DNA from: Catenulispora sp. MAP5-51
Lineage (GTDB): Bacteria > Actinomycetota > Actinomycetes > Streptomycetales > Catenulisporaceae
DNA: 64,000 nt
Assembly: GCF_041261205.1 (NCBI RefSeq)
Contig: NZ_JBGCCH010000003.1
Location: forward strand, 608,264 to 672,263
Reading direction: 5' to 3'
Below the pieces are notes generated by a model. That model searched no databases. It was not told the origin of the DNA and saw only the letters and a list, made by a program, of their open reading frames with translations. Made by a program: the position numbers and the translations under genes. Positions 23,510 through 31,872 of the stretch are shown here, one piece after another. Position 1 is the first letter of the stretch. Each line of letters starts with the position of its first letter.

Positions 23510-25070
23510 GGAAAGCTCGGACGGCGAGGTCCAAATGGATGACCTCCAGGATCTTGGATTCCTCACCTTCGGCGTAGTGCCCATCCCGCATCCGCTTGGC
23601 TGCGGCAGCGACGGCGTCCGGGTCGACGAGATGGTCATCGAACAGCGCTGAGCCGTCGGCGAGCATCCGATCAAGGAGCTCGACGCCGGATCCGGTGAGC
23701 GCGCGTTCCACGATCTCGGCGAACGACTCTCGCTCGACCGGCCGGACCACTTCCATCCCCAGGCCGAGGCTCTCCAGGAGGCGGCGTTGAAGCTGCTTGA
23801 ACTCACGCCAGTCGAAGGGCAGTTGCTCCCCGAACTCCACCAGGGGCGTCCAGGCGAACGGGTGGATCGGCCAGATGCCCTCCCGCAGCAGCGGAGGCGC
23901 CGTGGATTCCAGCGCGAGCAGGGTCATGGAGTTGATCGGCGCCGGCGGCGCGGTTCCGACGTCGGCATACTCCAGCAGGGTCGCCGCGGTCTGGCCGAGC
24001 CACGGGGGCATGACCGGCACCCGGTTCAGGTCCAGGTGCGGTACCTCGGTCTGCGACAGGGCCACCAACTCGTCCCCGCCGAGGCCGGTAACCACGGCTG
24101 TCGCCCCGGCACGCGCCAGCTTGGCGGTGAGCTGGCTGAACGGGTAGAACAGCGGCTCCTCGTACGGGCTGATCAGTTTTCCACGGACACGAAGGCACTC
24201 CGGGTCGAGCGGCAGCAGCTTTGCGGCGTCCACCGTGGTGTCGTCCTCGGCGAATGGCAGGACCGTGCGCATCCCGGCACGGCGCCGTTCCTGCTGCGCG
24301 CGGCCGGGCCCATCGATCAGCAGCGCTGCGGTGCGGATCTGTCGCGGGTGTCGTTTGGCGGCTGTGGCGCCGATGCATCCGGAATCGAAGCCGCCGGACA
24401 GGTGAAAGACCGTCGTGTCTGGGGCCCATGGCCTCGACTCCAGGGCCTCGTGGAGCAGATCGGTGAACGCCCCCAGCACGTCAGCGCCGTAGGCGATCTC
24501 ACGCGCGTCGTGGTGCAGCGCGGGAGCCGGATAGCTGATGTGCAGGGACCCGCCGAAGTGCGCTGTCGCCCGTTCGGTCAGCCGGTGGATGCCCTCGAAC
24601 ACGGTTTGTGTGCTGTACCTGGGCCGGAACACCAGCAGCCGGGCGACCTCGACCGAGTGCAGGCGGGTTGCGAACCGCTTGAGGTCGGTCATGTCCCAGG
24701 ACCCGTACAAGCACCTGTCGTCGGCCGAGAGGTACAGCGGCGTGGAGCGCGCGGCGCCAGCGGTCACCGTCACCGGCAGGTCGGGCGCGGTCCGCACCAC
24801 GACGAAGTCACCGGGGTGCTCCTGGGCCTCGGTGAAGACGCGGTCCAGGTCGGCGGTGTCGGCGCGATGCACACCGGGGGTCAGGCTCGGATGCCCGGTC
24901 AGCTTCTCGCGGATGACGATCAGGGTTCGGACGCCGTCGGTGAAGGCGGCGTGTTCGACCATCGGGTGGTCGATCAGCGTGACGCGGCTGGCGCCGCCGG
25001 CGGTGGTGTACCCACCGCCGACGAGCGTCCAGGAGGCGTCCGCATACGGCGTGAGCTGGAGTGTCAGCAC
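23502..25070 (-). CDS. Asparagine-synthetase-type macrocyclase (lasso/RiPP-like)
   Basis: A 522-residue asparagine synthetase B-like protein. It has an N-terminal Ntn-hydrolase-like domain without the nucleophilic Cys2 of true glutaminases (it begins ML), then the PP-loop FHLSGGFDSG (SGGFDS at residues 225-230) and the ATP-pyrophosphatase domain with TGLGGDELVALS. In lasso-peptide cyclases this fold activates an Asp or Glu side chain as an acyl-adenylate and closes a macrolactam. A 45-residue peptide gene lies 21 bases upstream on the same strand, which supports a RiPP role. GTG 25070 has GGAG upstream. Confidence 0.82.
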   Translation of the reverse strand: MLTLQLTPYADASWTLVGGGYTTAGGASRVTLIDHPMVEHAAFTDGVRTLIVIREKLTGHPSLTPGVHRADTADLDRVFTEAQEHPGDFVVVRTAPDLPVTVTAGAARSTPLYLSADDRCLYGSWDMTDLKRFATRLHSVEVARLLVFRPRYSTQTVFEGIHRLTERATAHFGGSLHISYPAPALHHDAREIAYGADVLGAFTDLLHEALESRPWAPDTTVFHLSGGFDSGCIGATAAKRHPRQIRTAALLIDGPGRAQQERRRAGMRTVLPFAEDDTTVDAAKLLPLDPECLRVRGKLISPYEEPLFYPFSQLTAKLARAGATAVVTGLGGDELVALSQTEVPHLDLNRVPVMPPWLGQTAATLLEYADVGTAPPAPINSMTLLALESTAPPLLREGIWPIHPFAWTPLVEFGEQLPFDWREFKQLQRRLLESLGLGMEVVRPVERESFAEIVERALTGSGVELLDRMLADGSALFDDHLVDPDAVAAAAKRMRDGHYAEGEESKILEVIHLDLAVRAFLS

Positions 25071-25091
25071 GTCAGCGGCGCTCCTGCCCGG

Positions 25092-25229
25092 TCACAGAGC
25101 CGTGGTGTCGTACGTGTGCGCGGTATCGGAGCTGCCCGACGTCTTCTTGTACTCGTGCGACTCGGCCAGGCTCTGCACCCGCAGCCGGTCCGGTCCGACG
25201 AACAACGCCGCGGCCTTGGTCTTCTTCAC
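25092..25229 (-). CDS. Candidate RiPP precursor peptide (45 residues)
   Basis: A GTG-start peptide with AAGGGAG 6-7 bases upstream, ending 21 bases before the cyclase start. The leader begins MKKTKAAALFVGPDRLR; its F-x-x-P-x-x-L resembles the Y-x-x-P-x-L leader motif of actinobacterial lasso peptides. Next is SLAESHEYKKTS, and the end is GSSDTAHTYDTTAL. Thr at position -2 before Gly32 matches the usual lasso cleavage rule. An Asp acceptor would then be core residue 4 or 10, outside the usual 7-9, so the core may start one or two residues later or the ring may be unusual. No leader-binding or peptidase protein is seen nearby. The precursor role is inferred. Confidence 0.65.
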   Translation of the reverse strand: MKKTKAAALFVGPDRLRVQSLAESHEYKKTSGSSDTAHTYDTTAL

Positions 25230-25322
25230 CGTGGTCTCCCTTCATCAGCAGGGCCTCGAATCACCCTGTCACCGGTATGAAACCGCTGGTAGTCGACCTA
25301 GAAGAGAGGGAATAGAGGGGAC

Positions 25323-26531
25323 ATGGCAGGGGGTAAATCAGGGGTCAAGCACGGACGGCTCGCCGCGGTGATCCTTGCCCGACGCGCAGAACTGGGAAAG
25401 TCTCAACGTGACGTGGTCGACGAGCTGCGGGCCGTCCGCCCCACCTTCGACCGGTCGGAGTGGCGCAAGTGGGAGAAGGGCGAGAACGCGCCCGGACGGT
25501 TCTGGCTACCGCACATCGCCACGGTGCTGGAGCTCGACATCAGCGTGTTGCGCGCGGCGAAAGCCGTGCCATCGCCGCGCCCGCCTGACAGGATCGAGGT
25601 AGCCGCCGCCCCGATCGAGGAGGACCCGTTGCTGGACCGCCGCGACCTGCTGCTCGGCACCGCCGGGCTGTCGCTGGAGGCTGCGATGTTCCGGCCGACC
25701 GGCAAGACTGAAGCGCCCGCCACGCTGCGGACACAACTCGTCAAAGCGCAGGACGACTTCCGCGCTGGCCGTCACGCCACGCTCGGCAGGCGACTGCCCG
25801 GCCTCGTCGACCGGGCCGTGGCCGGCGACGACCACCGGCTGACCGCAGACGTTTGGGCGCTCGCGACCGAACATCTAATCAAGGCGGGGGATGACGACCT
25901 TGCGCTGCTGGCCGCAGACCGCGCCGCCGTCGCCGCGGCGGAATCGGGGGACCGGCTGGCGGTGGCCGAGGCGGCATACTGCCGCTGCATGACGCTGCGG
26001 CACTCAGGTCGCTCTCGCACTGCATATGGGGCCGCCGTAGATGCCGCAGCGCGGCTCGCAGACGAAGGCCTGCGCACCCCGGATGACCTCGCCACCTACG
26101 GGCACCTCTTCCTGACATCCGGCTACAGCGCAGCCGCCGCCGGAGACGCCGCCCGCGCGGAGGACTACATGCGGGAGGCCGAGGCCGTCGCCGCCCGGCT
26201 CGGAACCGACGTCACGCACGGCATGTGGTTCTTCGGCCCTGCGCAGGCAGGGCTCTACCGGCTGTCGATGGAGAACGCTCTCGGCAATGTAGGGGGTGGC
26301 GTCGCGGCGGCCAGAGCTCTGGACCCTGCGCGGCTGCCCACCCCGGAGCGCCGGGCGCGCTACTGGATCGACACTGCCCGCGTCTTCGGGCAGTGGACCG
26401 GGCACCGCGCCGACGTCGCCACCGCTGTCCGCCACGCTTACACGGAGGCGCCAGGCGAGGTGGTATCAAGACCTGCGGTCCTTCGACTGGCCCAGGACGC
26501 GGGCCTCAAACTCGTCACAACCCGGAGCTGA
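25323..26531 (+). CDS. XRE-TPR type transcriptional regulator
   Basis: A 402-residue regulator with an N-terminal helix-turn-helix (residues about 12-65; ARRAELGKSQRDVVDELRAV, RSEWRKWEKGENAPGRFWLP) followed by about 270 residues of TPR-like helical repeats (ALLAADRAAVAAAESGDRLA, YGHLFLTSGYSAAAAGD). It is divergent from the peptide-cyclase pair, 93 bases apart, and is the best candidate to control it. The ribosome site GAGGGGAC lies right before the ATG. An 18-base palindrome lies after its end. Confidence 0.78.
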   Translation: MAGGKSGVKHGRLAAVILARRAELGKSQRDVVDELRAVRPTFDRSEWRKWEKGENAPGRFWLPHIATVLELDISVLRAAKAVPSPRPPDRIEVAAAPIEEDPLLDRRDLLLGTAGLSLEAAMFRPTGKTEAPATLRTQLVKAQDDFRAGRHATLGRRLPGLVDRAVAGDDHRLTADVWALATEHLIKAGDDDLALLAADRAAVAAAESGDRLAVAEAAYCRCMTLRHSGRSRTAYGAAVDAAARLADEGLRTPDDLATYGHLFLTSGYSAAAAGDAARAEDYMREAEAVAARLGTDVTHGMWFFGPAQAGLYRLSMENALGNVGGGVAAARALDPARLPTPERRARYWIDTARVFGQWTGHRADVATAVRHAYTEAPGEVVSRPAVLRLAQDAGLKLVTTRS

Positions 26532-26579
26532 AGACGCATCGTGCTGGCGAAACGCTAGTCGCGGGGATCGAGATTTCCC

Positions 26580-26597
26580 ATCACTCGATCGAGTGAT
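26580..26597. promoter_or_regulatory. 18-base perfect palindrome (operator-like)
   Basis: ATCACTCGATCGAGTGAT is a perfect palindrome. GATCGAGAT upstream and ATCTCGAC downstream add a partial outer repeat. It lies 48 bases after the regulator gene and 11 bases before a promoter-like -35 element. It could be an operator for the following pilus operon or the stem of a terminator. Its length and symmetry argue for protein binding. Confidence 0.55.
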
Positions 26598-26607
26598 CTC
26601 GACTATT

Positions 26608-26637
26608 TTGGCGTGTTTATCCTCTACTTCTTATATC
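26608..26637 (+). promoter_or_regulatory. Putative promoter of the Tad-like operon
   Basis: TTGGCG (26608-26613) and TATATC (26632-26637) are separated by 18 bases in an unusually AT-rich stretch. The first gene of the pilus operon starts 28 to 80 bases downstream, depending on the start used, and the palindrome is immediately upstream. The call is based on consensus similarity and location. Confidence 0.35.
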
Positions 26638-26715
26638 AGTACGGGAAGCCTGGATCCTCGCGAGGTGAGGCGTACCCGCCGTCAGCGGGTACGGGAGGTA
26701 AGGGAGCGTCCCGGC

Positions 26716-27276
26716 TTGGTTTCGTCGAGACTCATCGCGTCCTGCGCAGTCGTAGTCGCTTCGATGGCCGCGGGCTGCTCCGCAGCCGGGCCGAAACCGG
26801 TAGTGAAAACGCTCGCGCCATCCGGTACCTCGCCGACATCCGGCGCCTCCGCCCCGACCGACCAGGTCAGCATCGATGCCTTGAGCGCTTACGCGGGCAT
26901 GCTGGCGGACATGGCGGTCGCGGCCCGGACAGCAGACTGGAAGGACTCCGTCCTCACCCACCACGCCACCGACCAGGCACTGTCCGAGCTTGTGCGGATC
27001 TTGTATCGGGAGCAGGCGCAGGGCTTGGTGTCCCGTGGGGCCCCGGTGTCACACGCCCGGGTGGTTCAGGTTTCATCCGGTACCGCTCCCACGGCTGCGA
27101 TGATCGAAGACTGTGCGGACACCACGTCGTGGCCGGAGGTCGATCCGAAGACCGGGCGTCCTCCGGCCGGAGCGAATCCCGGAGGCAAGCGTCTGATCCG
27201 AGCGCGCGTGGCCGAGGCTGATCTGGTGTGGCGGGTCACTGACCTGGCGGTCAACCCAATCGGATCATGCTCGTGA
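26716..27276 (+). CDS. Predicted lipoprotein at the head of the Tad-like operon
   Basis: A 186-residue secreted protein with a lipoprotein signal: hydrophobic helix SRLIASCAVVVASMAAGC with lipobox MAAGC. After a Ser/Thr/Pro-rich linker, a soluble domain follows (ALSAYAGMLADMAVAARTADW, SELVRILYREQAQGLV) that resembles small conserved lipoproteins in actinobacterial pilus and transfer operons. TTG 26716 is chosen because GGGAG is about 10 bases upstream; GTG 26665 in the same frame would give a longer Arg-rich N-terminus. It overlaps the next gene by 10 bases. Confidence 0.65.
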   Translation: MVSSRLIASCAVVVASMAAGCSAAGPKPVVKTLAPSGTSPTSGASAPTDQVSIDALSAYAGMLADMAVAARTADWKDSVLTHHATDQALSELVRILYREQAQGLVSRGAPVSHARVVQVSSGTAPTAAMIEDCADTTSWPEVDPKTGRPPAGANPGGKRLIRARVAEADLVWRVTDLAVNPIGSCS

Positions 27277-28166
27277 GCGGGGTTCAGATGGCCGTCATCG
27301 GACTGCTCGCCGCTGCAGCGACGTCCTTCGGCCCACCGTCCCCGCCACCGCCGGCGCCGCATGCGCCGATCGCCAGCGACGCGTTCGTGGGTGCGGATTG
27401 CTCGACGAATCCCGACGCTCCCGAATGTCATTTCAGCATCGACGGCGAATCCTCGAAGAAGTCGGCGAGCATCTCGAAGGCCGTTCCAGCGAACGCTTCG
27501 AACGTGCGCGTCTGTCAGGAAGCGCCCGTCTCCATTCCGCTGGTTCAGCCTTTTGTTACGGTCGGTGGCCTATCGGTTCCGGAGACTATGACCCAGCAGG
27601 AATGCACGGTCAACGGACGCTTAGTCGCCTCCTCCCTTGTCTTCGCGCGCACCGATCCTGTCGCCCCTCTTCTCAGTGCTCAACAGCTGGCGCAGCATGC
27701 GTATCAGGCACTGGTGATGCCACGACCCGACGTTGGCATGAGCCCCGGGATTGACGTGCCGCAGCTGGCGGGGCTGCCAGTGTGGTTGTGGCTCAAGCCT
27801 GGTTCGTGGAGTCCAAAGTCGGTGACGTTGACGGCTGATGGCGTGACGGTGACCGCAACGGCGACGCCACGGCAGGTCGTGTGGTCGATGGGCGATGGAA
27901 CGACTGAGACCTGCTCTGGTCCTGGTACCCCGTTTCCCGAGCATCCGGTCGGCGGTGGGATGGCACCGTCGCCGACCTGTGGTCATACCTACCGTCGGAC
28001 ATCCGCAGCGGAGCCTGGTGGAGCGTTTCACGCCACGACGACGATCGTGTGGCGAGTGGACTGGACGGGATTCGGGCAAGGCGGAACGTTTCCCGACGTG
28101 GAGTCCTCAACTGGATTCCCCGTGCGGGTGATTGAGGCAGCCGCGCTCGTAACCAACAGCCATTGA
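27267..28166 (+). CDS. Secreted protein with PKD-like domain
   Basis: A 299-residue exported protein with a short hydrophobic N-terminus (MAVIGLLAAAATSF) and a Pro-rich region. The C-terminal segment contains WSMGDGTTETCSGPGTPF and PTCGHTYRRTSAAEPGGAF, the GDGTT...HTY pattern of PKD-like beta domains, with Cys residues that could form a disulphide. Such genes often precede cpaB in actinobacterial Tad loci. It begins inside the preceding stop region. An ATG 21 bases further in (27288) is an alternative start. It probably acts outside the membrane. Confidence 0.65.
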   Translation: MLVSGVQMAVIGLLAAAATSFGPPSPPPPAPHAPIASDAFVGADCSTNPDAPECHFSIDGESSKKSASISKAVPANASNVRVCQEAPVSIPLVQPFVTVGGLSVPETMTQQECTVNGRLVASSLVFARTDPVAPLLSAQQLAQHAYQALVMPRPDVGMSPGIDVPQLAGLPVWLWLKPGSWSPKSVTLTADGVTVTATATPRQVVWSMGDGTTETCSGPGTPFPEHPVGGGMAPSPTCGHTYRRTSAAEPGGAFHATTTIVWRVDWTGFGQGGTFPDVESSTGFPVRVIEAAALVTNSH

Positions 28167-28230
28167 AGATCGTTCTCGATCAAGATCGCTGAGTTCTGAT
28201 ATCCACTTTCTGGCGTTAGGCGAGTTCATC

Positions 28231-28947
28231 GTGCGTTCGGTCATTCCTGGCCAGGCTCCGCCCGAAGGGGTGCAGTCTGAAGAGCCCCCGCGCCCGAAGA
28301 CCAGGTCTGTGCGTCGGCTGGCTTCGACGCGCCGAGTTCGCCCGGCCTACGTGAAGGCCGGGGCTGGTCTGGTCGCGCTGTGCGGCGTGGGCGGTGGCGT
28401 GCTGCTGTCGTCCATCGACGGTCGGATTCCGGTGCTGCAGGTTGCGACGCCGGTTCCGGCCGGTCAGAAGGTGTCCGCCGACGACTTGCGGACGGCGCAG
28501 GTCGCCGCCGATTCCGGCGTCGGGCTGATCCCGGAGTCACAGGAAGACCAGGTCATCGGGCATATCGCGACGGTTCCGCTGGTGGTCGGGGACCTGATGA
28601 CCCGGAACAAGGTCGGGACGTCGGCAGTCTTTCCGCCAGCGGGTCAGGCGGTAGCACCTGCCGAACTGAAGGCAGGGTCGTTCCCAGCGGAGCTGAAGGC
28701 TGGCGATCAGGTGGCCGTGCAGATCAATGCTCAGGATCAGGGAGCCGCTCAGGTCTCTCAAGCACCCGCAGACCCGCTGAAGAACGCGATGACGGCGACC
28801 GTGGTGTCGGTGAAGGGCGCTCAGCAGACCGGCTCGGTCGACGTGTCCCTGCTGACCGATGAAGCCTCGGCCGCCCGGATCGGTCAGGCCGGAAGCAATC
28901 CGGTTTCCGTGATCGTGTTGGCTCCCGGCAGCGCAGGCGGTTCCTGA
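28231..28947 (+). CDS. cpaB: SAF-domain protein, CpaB-like pilus assembly factor
   Basis: A 238-residue protein with one membrane helix (residues about 40-63; AGAGLVALCGVGGGVLL) and a C-terminal SAF domain of the CpaB/RcpC type (VATPVPAGQKVSADDLRTAQV, IATVPLVVGDLMTRNKVG). CpaB helps build the outer part of Flp/Tad pili in Gram-negative cells; in actinomycetes it is a membrane-anchored assembly protein. The stop overlaps the next ATG by one base, which is typical of this operon. Confidence 0.8.
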   Translation: MRSVIPGQAPPEGVQSEEPPRPKTRSVRRLASTRRVRPAYVKAGAGLVALCGVGGGVLLSSIDGRIPVLQVATPVPAGQKVSADDLRTAQVAADSGVGLIPESQEDQVIGHIATVPLVVGDLMTRNKVGTSAVFPPAGQAVAPAELKAGSFPAELKAGDQVAVQINAQDQGAAQVSQAPADPLKNAMTATVVSVKGAQQTGSVDVSLLTDEASAARIGQAGSNPVSVIVLAPGSAGGS

Positions 28948-29669
28948 TGCTCGTCGCGGTGGCGTCGGTGAAGGGCGCGCCCGGAGTGACGCGACTGGCG
29001 ATGACCTTGACGGCGCTGTGGCCGCACGGTGTCTCGGCGACGCTCGTCGAGGCGGACGCTGCCGGCGGAACGCTCGCGGGGCGGTTCGGCCTGGCCTCGT
29101 CGCCGTCGCTGACGACCCTCGCTGCGGCGATGTTCCCCTTGGCCCAGGACGTACGGATCGGCGAGCACACGCAGCAGCTTCCGTCTGGGCTGCCGGTGGT
29201 GGTCGCCCCGGCCGATCCTGCCAGCGTGCGGGCGACGGTCGCGGATCTCGCAGCGGCTGGTGGTCTTCTGGAGCAAGTGTCCGCCGATCTCGAAACGGCC
29301 GTGATCCTCGACTGCGGCCGCCTTGACGTGCGCCGACTGTCTCGAGCCGTGTCCATCGCCGATGAAGTCCTATTGGTGGTGCGTCCAGTACCGGAGGAAA
29401 TCGGGCTGTTGGATGTAGCGATCAAGTCCCTGCAGACGGCTGGAAGCCGGGTGCGTCTGGTCCTGCGTGGCGCTGGCTACACCGCCGGTGAGATGAGCCG
29501 TACGCTCGGCGTCGAGGTGGCGGGCATCCTTCCGGAGGCGCCGGAGACGGGGCTGCTTGCCAGGAGCCGTCGGAACGCCTACGCGCGTTCGGTGCAGCGA
29601 ATCGCACTGTGCATCGGCCGCGCTCGTCCGTCCGCAGCACCTGCCGCAGTGTCGGAGGCTGTGGCGTGA
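28947..29669 (+). CDS. cpaE: CpaE/ParA-like ATPase of the Tad locus
   Basis: A 240-residue MinD/ParA-like protein. The P-loop region ASVKGAPGVTRLAM has a variant of K-G-G-x-G-K-T: the usual Lys of the nucleotide site is Arg or Thr here. The fold continues with LVEADAAGGTLAGRFG and VILDCGRLDVRRLSRAVSIADEVLLVV. CpaE-type proteins localise the pilus apparatus. The altered P-loop suggests weak or absent ATP hydrolysis. It sits between cpaB and the cpaF/tadA gene; the next GTG overlaps its stop by 4 bases. Confidence 0.78.
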   Translation: MLVAVASVKGAPGVTRLAMTLTALWPHGVSATLVEADAAGGTLAGRFGLASSPSLTTLAAAMFPLAQDVRIGEHTQQLPSGLPVVVAPADPASVRATVADLAAAGGLLEQVSADLETAVILDCGRLDVRRLSRAVSIADEVLLVVRPVPEEIGLLDVAIKSLQTAGSRVRLVLRGAGYTAGEMSRTLGVEVAGILPEAPETGLLARSRRNAYARSVQRIALCIGRARPSAAPAAVSEAVA

Positions 29670-30967
29670 CGGCGATGCTCGACCCTGCCATGGTGGCGCG
29701 AGTCGGAGACCGTGTCGCCGCCCGCCTGGTCGCGGAATCCGAGCAGGATTCGTGGGACCCGGCGAACCGCCGAGCGGCGGTGGACCGGCTCTGCGTACAG
29801 GAGCTGCAGGCCGAGGTGGCCGCTGCCCTGTCAGCCGGCCTGCCATCGCCGCGACGGGAGGTCACCGACCTTGTGGCGAGGTCGGTCGCCGATCGTCTCC
29901 TCGGCTTCGGCGGCCTGCAGAGATATCTGGAGCTGCCAGGAGTGGAAGACATCGACGTGCTGGGCCACGACGTCGTCTTCGTGAAATACGCCGGTAGGCC
30001 CCGCGAACGTGGTCCGTGGCCGGTGGCCGCGAGCGATGCCGAGCTGATCAGTCTGGTGGGGACGATCGCCGCAAGAAGTGGAATCGAGGAGCGCCGCTTC
30101 GACCGAGAATCCCCGATCTTGTCGATCGGGCTGCCCGATGGGTCGCGGATGTCGGCTGTCATGGCGGTCAACAAGCGGCCCAGCGTGACCATCCGCAGGC
30201 ATCTCCACCGCGACATTGACCTTGATGACTTAGTGAGGCTCAGGACGATCGACGTCGCCCTGCGAGACTTCCTGACCGCGGCGGTTCAGACGCGATGCAA
30301 CATCTTGATCGCCGGCGGTATGGGCGCGGGCAAAACTACGATGCTGCGAGCTCTCGCGACCGCCATCGACCCCTACGAAAAGCTCGTCACGATCGAGGAC
30401 GCCTTCGAGCTCGGCTTGGACACCGATCCCGAACGGCATCCGGTCGTGGACGCACTCCAGGCACGCGAGGCCAATGCTGAGGGGAAAGGCCGTATCAGCG
30501 CTGCCGGCCTCGTCCGTGCCGGACTTCGGCTGTCGGCCGGCCGCGTGATCGTCGGCGAGGTCCGTGGTGACGAGGTCCTGCCCATGCTCCTGGCTATGAG
30601 CCAGGGCAACGATGGGTCCTTGTCCACGGTGCACGCGGAGTCCGCCGACGCGGCATTCGATCGTTTGATGACCTACGCACTACTCGCGCCGGAGCGTGCG
30701 CCGGCGGAAGCTGTTGCGCGACTCGCGGCCCATGGCATCGATCTGGTGCTCCATATCGCCGAGTTGGCCGATGGCCGCCGCGTGGTGCGGGAAGTCGCCG
30801 AAGTCACCGGGGCCCACGCTGACCGGGTGGTCACCAACAGGCTGTATGAGCCGGGACCCGACGGCACAGCCGTGCGCGCGACCCCGCCTTCCACCCCGCT
30901 CACCGAGCGTCTGGCCACGGTCGGATACAACCCGTTCGCCGCACGCACGCACGAGAGGCAGGGCTGA
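29666..30967 (+). CDS. tadA: TadA/CpaF secretion ATPase
   Basis: A 433-residue type II/IV secretion ATPase. The N-terminal domain ends with GSRMSAVMAVNKRPSVTIRRH. Walker A is AGGMGAGKTTML (residues about 215-226), followed by VTIEDAFEL, the Asp-box-like sequence GRVIVGEVRGDEVLPML, and LSTVHAESADAAFDRL (His-box). It would power pilin assembly. GTG 29666 lies in the overlap with the previous stop; the frame is open upstream. It overlaps the TadB gene by one base. Confidence 0.92.
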   Translation: MTAMLDPAMVARVGDRVAARLVAESEQDSWDPANRRAAVDRLCVQELQAEVAAALSAGLPSPRREVTDLVARSVADRLLGFGGLQRYLELPGVEDIDVLGHDVVFVKYAGRPRERGPWPVAASDAELISLVGTIAARSGIEERRFDRESPILSIGLPDGSRMSAVMAVNKRPSVTIRRHLHRDIDLDDLVRLRTIDVALRDFLTAAVQTRCNILIAGGMGAGKTTMLRALATAIDPYEKLVTIEDAFELGLDTDPERHPVVDALQAREANAEGKGRISAAGLVRAGLRLSAGRVIVGEVRGDEVLPMLLAMSQGNDGSLSTVHAESADAAFDRLMTYALLAPERAPAEAVARLAAHGIDLVLHIAELADGRRVVREVAEVTGAHADRVVTNRLYEPGPDGTAVRATPPSTPLTERLATVGYNPFAARTHERQG

Positions 30968-31872
30968 TGAACGGCACGCAGCTACTCGGCGGGCTCTTCG
31001 GCGCCGGAACCGCCATCGGCTCGCTCCTGATCCTCAAAGGCTTGCGGCCGGCGGTGGAAAGAAAGCCCGCGGCTCCTTCGCGATGTGCGTCGATCGCAGC
31101 GAGCCTGAGTCCGCGCAGACTGACCGGCCAGAAAGCGCGTGTCGCGGCTTGCGCGGCTGGCGCGTCCGGACTGGCAACCTGGACAGGTTGGCCGGCCATA
31201 GCCGTAATCGGATTCCTCGCGTTGTGGCATCTGCCGCGTGTCCTCGGTCCGGACAGGGTGTCGCGGCACGCGATCGAGCTGTCCGACGCTGTTGCCACCT
31301 TCGCCGAGATGCTGCGCGACACACTGTCGGCCGCCGCTGGGCTACAGCAGGCGGTCATGGCCGCCGCGCCCCTGGCGCCAAGGCCGATCACGACGCCCTG
31401 CATGCGGTTGGCCGAGCAGATCGATGAGGGGACGCCGTTGGCGCAGGCGGTAGCGACCTGGGCCGATCAGGTTGCCGACCGGCACGCCGACGTCGTCGCC
31501 GGCTGCCTGATTATCGCCTCCCGCAGACAGTCCGGGAACACCGCGGCGGTGCTGAACAGCGTCGCTGCCTCCGCTCGCGAGCAAGCGTCGATCCGGCGGC
31601 GTGCCGTCGCCTCCCAGGCCAAGCCGCGTACGTCGGTCCGGGTCACCATCTGCGTGGTGCTGGCGCTGTTCGGGATGCTGTTGTTCGGCGACGCGCAATT
31701 CATGGCTCCCTACGACAGCCTTCGCGGGCAGATCGTGCTCGCCGTCGCCTCCGGGTTGTTCGGCGTGGCACTGCGCTGGATGGACAAGATCTTGCACCCG
31801 GATCCAGAACCGCGCGTCCTCACACACCTGGTTGTCATCGCAACCTCCAGGCAGGAGGTCGCGGCGTGGTAG
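30967..31872 (+). CDS. tadB: TadB-like inner-membrane platform protein
   Basis: A 301-residue membrane protein of the type II secretion F family. It has an N-terminal helix (residues about 5-25), helices at about 55-80, a cytosolic F-domain (AEMLRDTLSAAAGLQQAVMAAAP, EQIDEGTPLAQAVATWADQVADRHADVV), and two C-terminal helices (VTICVVLALFGMLLFG, QIVLAVASGLFGVAL). In Tad systems TadB and TadC form the membrane platform for the ATPase. It overlaps tadC by 7 bases. Confidence 0.82.
   Translation: MNGTQLLGGLFGAGTAIGSLLILKGLRPAVERKPAAPSRCASIAASLSPRRLTGQKARVAACAAGASGLATWTGWPAIAVIGFLALWHLPRVLGPDRVSRHAIELSDAVATFAEMLRDTLSAAAGLQQAVMAAAPLAPRPITTPCMRLAEQIDEGTPLAQAVATWADQVADRHADVVAGCLIIASRRQSGNTAAVLNSVAASAREQASIRRRAVASQAKPRTSVRVTICVVLALFGMLLFGDAQFMAPYDSLRGQIVLAVASGLFGVALRWMDKILHPDPEPRVLTHLVVIATSRQEVAAW

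Noticed and set aside
23502..25070. A true asparagine synthetase
   Set aside because: The nucleophilic Cys2 is missing and a short peptide gene precedes it, which points to the macrocyclase branch.
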